Origin: Robiginitalea aestuariiviva
Lineage (GTDB): Bacteria > Bacteroidota > Bacteroidia > Flavobacteriales > Flavobacteriaceae
Reading direction: 5' to 3'
Length of the DNA stretch: 64,000 nt
NCBI RefSeq assembly: GCF_029537735.1
Contig: NZ_JARPUQ010000002.1
Span: forward strand, 322,608-386,607
The notes below the pieces were generated by a model. That model made no database searches and was not told where the DNA came from. It worked only from the letters and a program-made list of their open reading frames with translations. Position 1 is the first letter of the stretch. The number at the start of each line of letters is the position of its first letter. Positions 61,760 to 64,000 of the stretch are shown one piece after another. The position numbers were made by a program, and so were the translations under genes.

Positions 61760-62872
61760 ATGAAAAGACTTTCTTTTACCCTGTTAACCGGTCTTGCCCT
61801 GCTTTTCGGATGTTCCTCAGACGGGGACCCCACGCCGGGGGAAGACCCTAATCCCCAGCAGTTTGATCGCCGTCCTATGCTGGAGAACTGGGCGGATAAC
61901 ATCATTATTCCTTCCTACCAGGCCTTCCTGCAGGCACAAGCCACCTTGGAGGCGGATTTCACCGCTTTTGCAGCCACACCGGATGTAAGCACCTTGCAGC
62001 AGGTGCGCCAAAGCTGGCGGCAGGCTTACCTGAGCTGGCAGCGCGTCGATATGTTTGAAATGGGGCCGGCCGAAACCGACGGCCTTCGTCTGCAGGTGAA
62101 TACCTACCCGACAGATGTAGCCCTGGTGGAAAGTAACATTAACGCCGGCACCTATGACCTGGCCCTCCCTTCCAACCGGGATGCCAAGGGCTTCCCGGCC
62201 CTGGATTACCTGTTAAACGGGCTGGGGGCGGATGATGCGGCCATTGTACAGCAGTTTTCGGCCAATGCCGGGTACGGGACCTACGGGGCGGATGTTATTG
62301 AGGATATTTCCGTTCGGGTCAATGCGGTGCTGACCGCATGGCAATCCGGGTATCGGGATACCTTTGTAAACAACGACGGGGCTTCGGCCACGGCTAGCGT
62401 GGACCGCTTTGTAAACGATTATATCTTTTACTATGAGCGCTTCCTGAGGGCCGGGAAAATGGGAATTCCCCTGGGGGTCTTTACAGGCACCCCGGCCCCC
62501 CAAACCCTGGAAGCCTACTATAGCCCAGAAGATGCCAAGGCATTCTTCCTTGAAGGGTTGGATGCGGTTCAGGACCTCTTCAACGGGCGCCATGCCAGCG
62601 GCTCCGGGCCCAGCCTGGCCTCCTACCTGCGGGAACTCAATACCCTGAAGGATGGGCAGGCCCTGGACCAGCGCATCAATGCCCAATGGGATGCCGCCCG
62701 TGCCCTGGTAAGCGGTTTGGGCAGCTTCCGAAGCGAAATTGAAGAAAATAACCCGCCCACAGATATGCTGCTGGCCTACGACCAGGTGCAGGCTGCCGTT
62801 CCCTTGCTGAAGGTGGATATGGTGTCTGCCATGAGCATTGCCATCGACTTTGTGGACGCAGACGGAGACTGA
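61760..62872 (+). CDS. Imelysin-family lipoprotein
   Basis: This 370-residue lipoprotein (lipobox LALLFGC, Cys near residue 19) has the imelysin-like helical domain from about 38 to 365. Two four-helix bundles fit the segments QVRQSWRQAYLSWQRVDMFEMGPAE near 78 and KGFPALDYLLNGL near 143. The GxHxxE motif that gives imelysins their name is degenerate here (GFPALD). Family members act in iron-related uptake. It is the second gene of the DUF4856-imelysin-HTTM block; its stop overlaps the HTTM start by one base. Confidence 0.88.
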   Translation: MKRLSFTLLTGLALLFGCSSDGDPTPGEDPNPQQFDRRPMLENWADNIIIPSYQAFLQAQATLEADFTAFAATPDVSTLQQVRQSWRQAYLSWQRVDMFEMGPAETDGLRLQVNTYPTDVALVESNINAGTYDLALPSNRDAKGFPALDYLLNGLGADDAAIVQQFSANAGYGTYGADVIEDISVRVNAVLTAWQSGYRDTFVNNDGASATASVDRFVNDYIFYYERFLRAGKMGIPLGVFTGTPAPQTLEAYYSPEDAKAFFLEGLDAVQDLFNGRHASGSGPSLASYLRELNTLKDGQALDQRINAQWDAARALVSGLGSFRSEIEENNPPTDMLLAYDQVQAAVPLLKVDMVSAMSIAIDFVDADGD

Positions 62873-64000
62873 TGCAACGCCACCTGTCCCCATATTTCTC
62901 ACAACATGCAGAGGCCGCCCCATTGGCGGTCTTTCGCATTTTCTTTGGGATCATGATGTTCCTGGGGGTGGTGCGGTTCTGGGCCTATGGATGGATTGAA
63001 AAATTCTACCTGGAACCGGATTTTCATTTTACCTATTATGGGTTCGGATGGGTGCAGCCCCTGGGGGGCTGGACCTACGGCCTTTTTGTGTTGTGCGCCC
63101 TTGCTGCCCTGGGCGTGGCCCTGGGCTGGAGGTACCGCTGGTCCAGCGTCCTGTTTTTCCTGTCCTTCACCTATATCGAGCTGATGGACAAGACTACCTA
63201 CCTGAACCACTATTATTTCATTAGCCTGCTGGCCTTTGTGATGATCTTCCTGCCGGCACAGGCCTATTTCAGCCTGGATGCCGCGCGGAGGAAAGACCTG
63301 CGCTTCCAGCAGGTGCCGCGCTGGGCCATAGACCTGTTGAAAGTGATGCTGGCCCTGGTGTATTTCTATGCCGGCCTGGCCAAGCTCAATTCGGATTGGC
63401 TGCTGGAGGCCCTGCCCCTCAAAATTTGGTTACCCGCCCGGTTTGACCTGCCCGTGCTGGGGGGGCTTATGGGGCAGGAGTGGGTGCACTATGCCTTTAG
63501 CTGGGCCGGGGCACTCTACGACCTGAGTATACCCTTCCTGTTGTGGTACCGGCCCACCCGCGGGATTGCTTTTGCCCTGGTGGTGATCTTTCACACCCTT
63601 ACGGCCATCCTGTTTCCCATCGGGATGTTCCCGTATGTGATGATTGTATCCGCCCTGGTGTTTTTCAGCCCGGGCTTTCACCGGCAGCTCCTGGGGGTTG
63701 CGGGGCGGCGGCTGGGGGTAGCGCGCTCCCGCTTCGACACCGGACGGGCCTGGAGGCCCGGAAGCCTTGTCCGGGACCGGGCCCTGAAGGGTATGCTGGG
63801 CCTTTTCCTGCTGGCACAGCTGTTGCTGCCCTGGCGGTACCTCTGTTACCCGGGCGAACTGTTCTGGACGGAAGAGGGCTTTCGATTCTCCTGGCGGGTC
63901 ATGCTCATGGAAAAATCCGGCTACGTACAGTTCAAGGTGGTTCGGCAGCAAGACGGGAAATGGTTCTATGTGGACAATACCGATTTCCTGACGGCCTTCC
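62872..64000 (+). CDS. HTTM-domain membrane protein (partial, runs off the right edge)
   Basis: This open frame of 376 codons continues past the window. It resembles HTTM proteins, the membrane domain related to vitamin K-dependent gamma-carboxylase. The N-terminus LAVFRIFFGIMMFLGVVRFW, then YLNHYYFISLLAFVMIFLPA near residue 105, and KVMLALVYFYAGLAKLNSDWL near 160 are typical. A lumenal-type region begins near 320. Bacterial HTTM functions are unknown; next to imelysin and DUF4856 genes a role in iron-linked envelope processes is plausible. The start overlaps the imelysin stop (TGATG). Confidence 0.85.
   Translation, partial: MQRHLSPYFSQHAEAAPLAVFRIFFGIMMFLGVVRFWAYGWIEKFYLEPDFHFTYYGFGWVQPLGGWTYGLFVLCALAALGVALGWRYRWSSVLFFLSFTYIELMDKTTYLNHYYFISLLAFVMIFLPAQAYFSLDAARRKDLRFQQVPRWAIDLLKVMLALVYFYAGLAKLNSDWLLEALPLKIWLPARFDLPVLGGLMGQEWVHYAFSWAGALYDLSIPFLLWYRPTRGIAFALVVIFHTLTAILFPIGMFPYVMIVSALVFFSPGFHRQLLGVAGRRLGVARSRFDTGRAWRPGSLVRDRALKGMLGLFLLAQLLLPWRYLCYPGELFWTEEGFRFSWRVMLMEKSGYVQFKVVRQQDGKWFYVDNTDFLTAF

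Overview
The window is one continuous stretch of chromosome from a member of the Bacteroidota, most likely a marine Flavobacteriaceae with unusually high GC for that family (Robiginitalea-like). This is inferred from three things. The gene families are flavobacterial: type II plus type III glutamine synthetase, a two-motif DnaJ, a PUR/DUF3276 protein, IcmF, imelysin/DUF4856 lipoproteins, and a cyclophilin-FKBP fusion. Promoters fit the Bacteroidota TTG-N17-23-TAnnTTTG pattern. Most starts lack a clear Shine-Dalgarno sequence. The sequence is densely coding on both strands. I saw no rRNA, tRNA, CRISPR array, insertion sequence or prophage, and no gene-free stretch over 300 bases. The two edge genes (blaR1-like on the left, HTTM on the right) are cut by the window.

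Layout. 1-2.3 kb: a BlaI/BlaR1-type pair behind a palindrome-rich promoter. 2.3-3.3 kb: a Ca2+/cation antiporter. 3.3-6.7 kb: divergent GSII and GSIII glutamine synthetases sharing one control region. 6.7-10.7 kb: purM, a Rieske protein, prfA, pyrF and a small protein. 10.8-20.1 kb: secreted proteins of unknown function, purU, the IcmF acyl-CoA mutase and an AsnC/Lrp regulator. 20.1-23.1 kb: a glnK-amtB-porin operon. 23.2-28.0 kb: a fluoride channel, tiny membrane proteins, a MazG-like protein, ilvE, mnmD and a TIGR01777 epimerase. 28.0-33.2 kb: grpE-dnaJ, an ABC exporter pair and mscS. 33.2-37.8 kb: modABC and a response regulator with a sigma-54-activator-type ATPase. 37.8-49.2 kb: PPK2, peptidases, a dual prolyl isomerase, cspA, redox proteins, a BASS transporter, an acyltransferase, a large M14 peptidase and a PUR protein. 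49.3-60.2 kb: an ABC exporter, nusB, DUF1573, yajC, an oxidoreductase, pepT, pyrD and HMG-CoA lyase. 60.3-64 kb: DUF4856, imelysin and HTTM genes, probably iron-regulated.

Nitrogen assimilation is the clearest shared theme. Ammonium uptake (amtB), its P-II regulator (glnK), a co-transcribed outer-membrane barrel and both glutamine synthetases lie within 20 kb. The glnA-glnN and glnK control regions carry the same G/C-tract elements in the same geometry: AGGGGGTA, 30 bases, then YACCCCCT, placed 29-30 and 67-68 bases from the minus-strand -7 boxes. This looks like the operator of a nitrogen regulator I cannot name and is the most interesting signal in the window. Other regulatory signals are a three-palindrome BlaI operator, a hairpin between amtB and the porin gene, and AT-rich Fur-like elements shared by the DUF4856 and imelysin genes.
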